Positions 20,845-21,060 of a stretch of 21,060 nucleotides of DNA are shown here, piece after piece. The stretch lies in NCBI GenBank assembly GCA_003153655.1, contig PMAK01000053.1:5252-26311 (forward strand), written 5' to 3'. This stretch comes from Phycisphaerales bacterium (GTDB lineage Bacteria; Planctomycetota; Phycisphaerae; Tepidisphaerales; Tepidisphaeraceae). Numbering within the stretch: the first letter of the stretch is position 1; each line of letters starts with the position of its first letter. A program made the translations under genes and the position numbers. The notes under the pieces are model-generated. The model was not told where the DNA came from. It worked only from the letters and a program-made list of their open reading frames with translations, and did no database searches.

Positions 20845-21060
20845 TCAGGCCGAATAACGCCTTGTGCGTTCCCCCTCACCGTCGCATTTGGCCGAGTTAC
20901 AGCGATAGCAAAGGGGTTGGATGTTCGAAATATCGTCACTGCCGCCTTTTTTGAGCGGCACAATGTGATCCTTCGTCCAGACGTGCGCATATCGCTTGTT
21001 GGGGCGCGGAGGTATCTCTTCCCACCTGCGATTGCAACGAGGACAACGCTCATATTGCTT
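20845..21060 (-). CDS. HNH endonuclease, C-terminal part (gene continues beyond the window)
   Basis: Reading the minus strand from the right edge gives 71 residues to a TGA stop at 20847-20845. The frame contains CPRCNRRW, then [20 protein letters not shown], then [12 protein letters not shown]. This is an HNH motif (D31-H32 and N46 in this fragment, with the third position near N55), and the two CxxC pairs would bind a structural zinc. It is a metal-dependent DNA nuclease domain, found both in phage or mobile elements and as housekeeping or defence HNH proteins. The N-terminus lies outside, so the class cannot be set. It lies 70 bases beyond the tRNA gene. Confidence 0.85.
   Translation of the reverse strand, partial: KQYERCPRCNRRWEEIPPRPNKRYAHVWTKDHIVPLKKGGSDDISNIQPLCYRCNSAKCDGEGERTRRYSA

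Noticed and set aside
20805..21053. An 82-residue minus-strand frame at the right edge.
   Set aside because: It is a shadow; the adjacent minus frame encodes a recognisable HNH domain with two CxxC pairs over the same bases.

Overview
The window looks like chromosomal DNA of a planctomycete, or a close relative in the PVC group. Base composition is moderately GC-rich and coding is dense. The main evidence is a complete bacterial microcompartment (BMC) operon of the PVM (Planctomycetes-Verrucomicrobia) gene content. A genus cannot be named from the sequence alone.

Positions 2-6487 hold a surface-glycan or glycosylation cluster. It contains a partial SAM methyltransferase, an FkbM-type methyltransferase, a GT9 heptosyltransferase-like protein and a zinc-knuckle methyltransferase, mostly overlapping or a few bases apart on +. 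A glycosyltransferase on - and a divergently transcribed tandem-domain GT2 protein follow. A small DUF3592-like membrane protein (6524-6838) closes this part.

Positions 6850-15285, all on the minus strand, form one 13-gene operon. In transcription order it reads: PduL phosphotransacylase, two BMC-H shell proteins, acetate-kinase family protein, a third BMC-H, a BMC-P pentamer protein, CoA-acylating aldehyde dehydrogenase, BMC-P, an RpiB-like protein lacking the catalytic Cys, BMC-P, class II aldolase, lactate/malate dehydrogenase family protein and a DeoR regulator. By analogy with the PVM compartment studied in Planctopirus limnophila, the aldolase would split L-fuculose-1-P or L-rhamnulose-1-P into DHAP and lactaldehyde. 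The aldehyde dehydrogenase would then make lactyl-CoA, PduL lactyl-phosphate, and the kinase lactate plus ATP. Helical extensions that look like encapsulation peptides occur on the aldehyde dehydrogenase (N-terminal), PduL (N-terminal) and aldolase (C-terminal). An AT-rich leader with a perfect 14-bp palindrome precedes the operon.

Positions 15453-20151 carry a TPR lipoprotein with a clear terminator (-), then heme A synthase (ctaA), heme O synthase (ctaB), a cupredoxin-like lipoprotein and an ABC ATPase on +. This is a cytochrome-oxidase maturation or copper-handling neighbourhood. A dispersed-type inverted repeat (18408-18511) supplies the apparent start codon and N-terminus of the cupredoxin-like protein. 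The ABC gene overlaps tail to tail with an ArsR regulator (-), which has its own good promoter. Last come a tRNA-Ala(CGC) with a sigma70-like promoter and the C-terminal end of an HNH nuclease (-) running off the right edge.

The BMC operon belongs to a known class, so the novelty lies in details: the RpiB-like pseudoenzyme, changed active-site residues in the acetate kinase, three BMC-H paralogs with different pore loops, two intercistronic hairpins, and the repeat-derived signal peptide.
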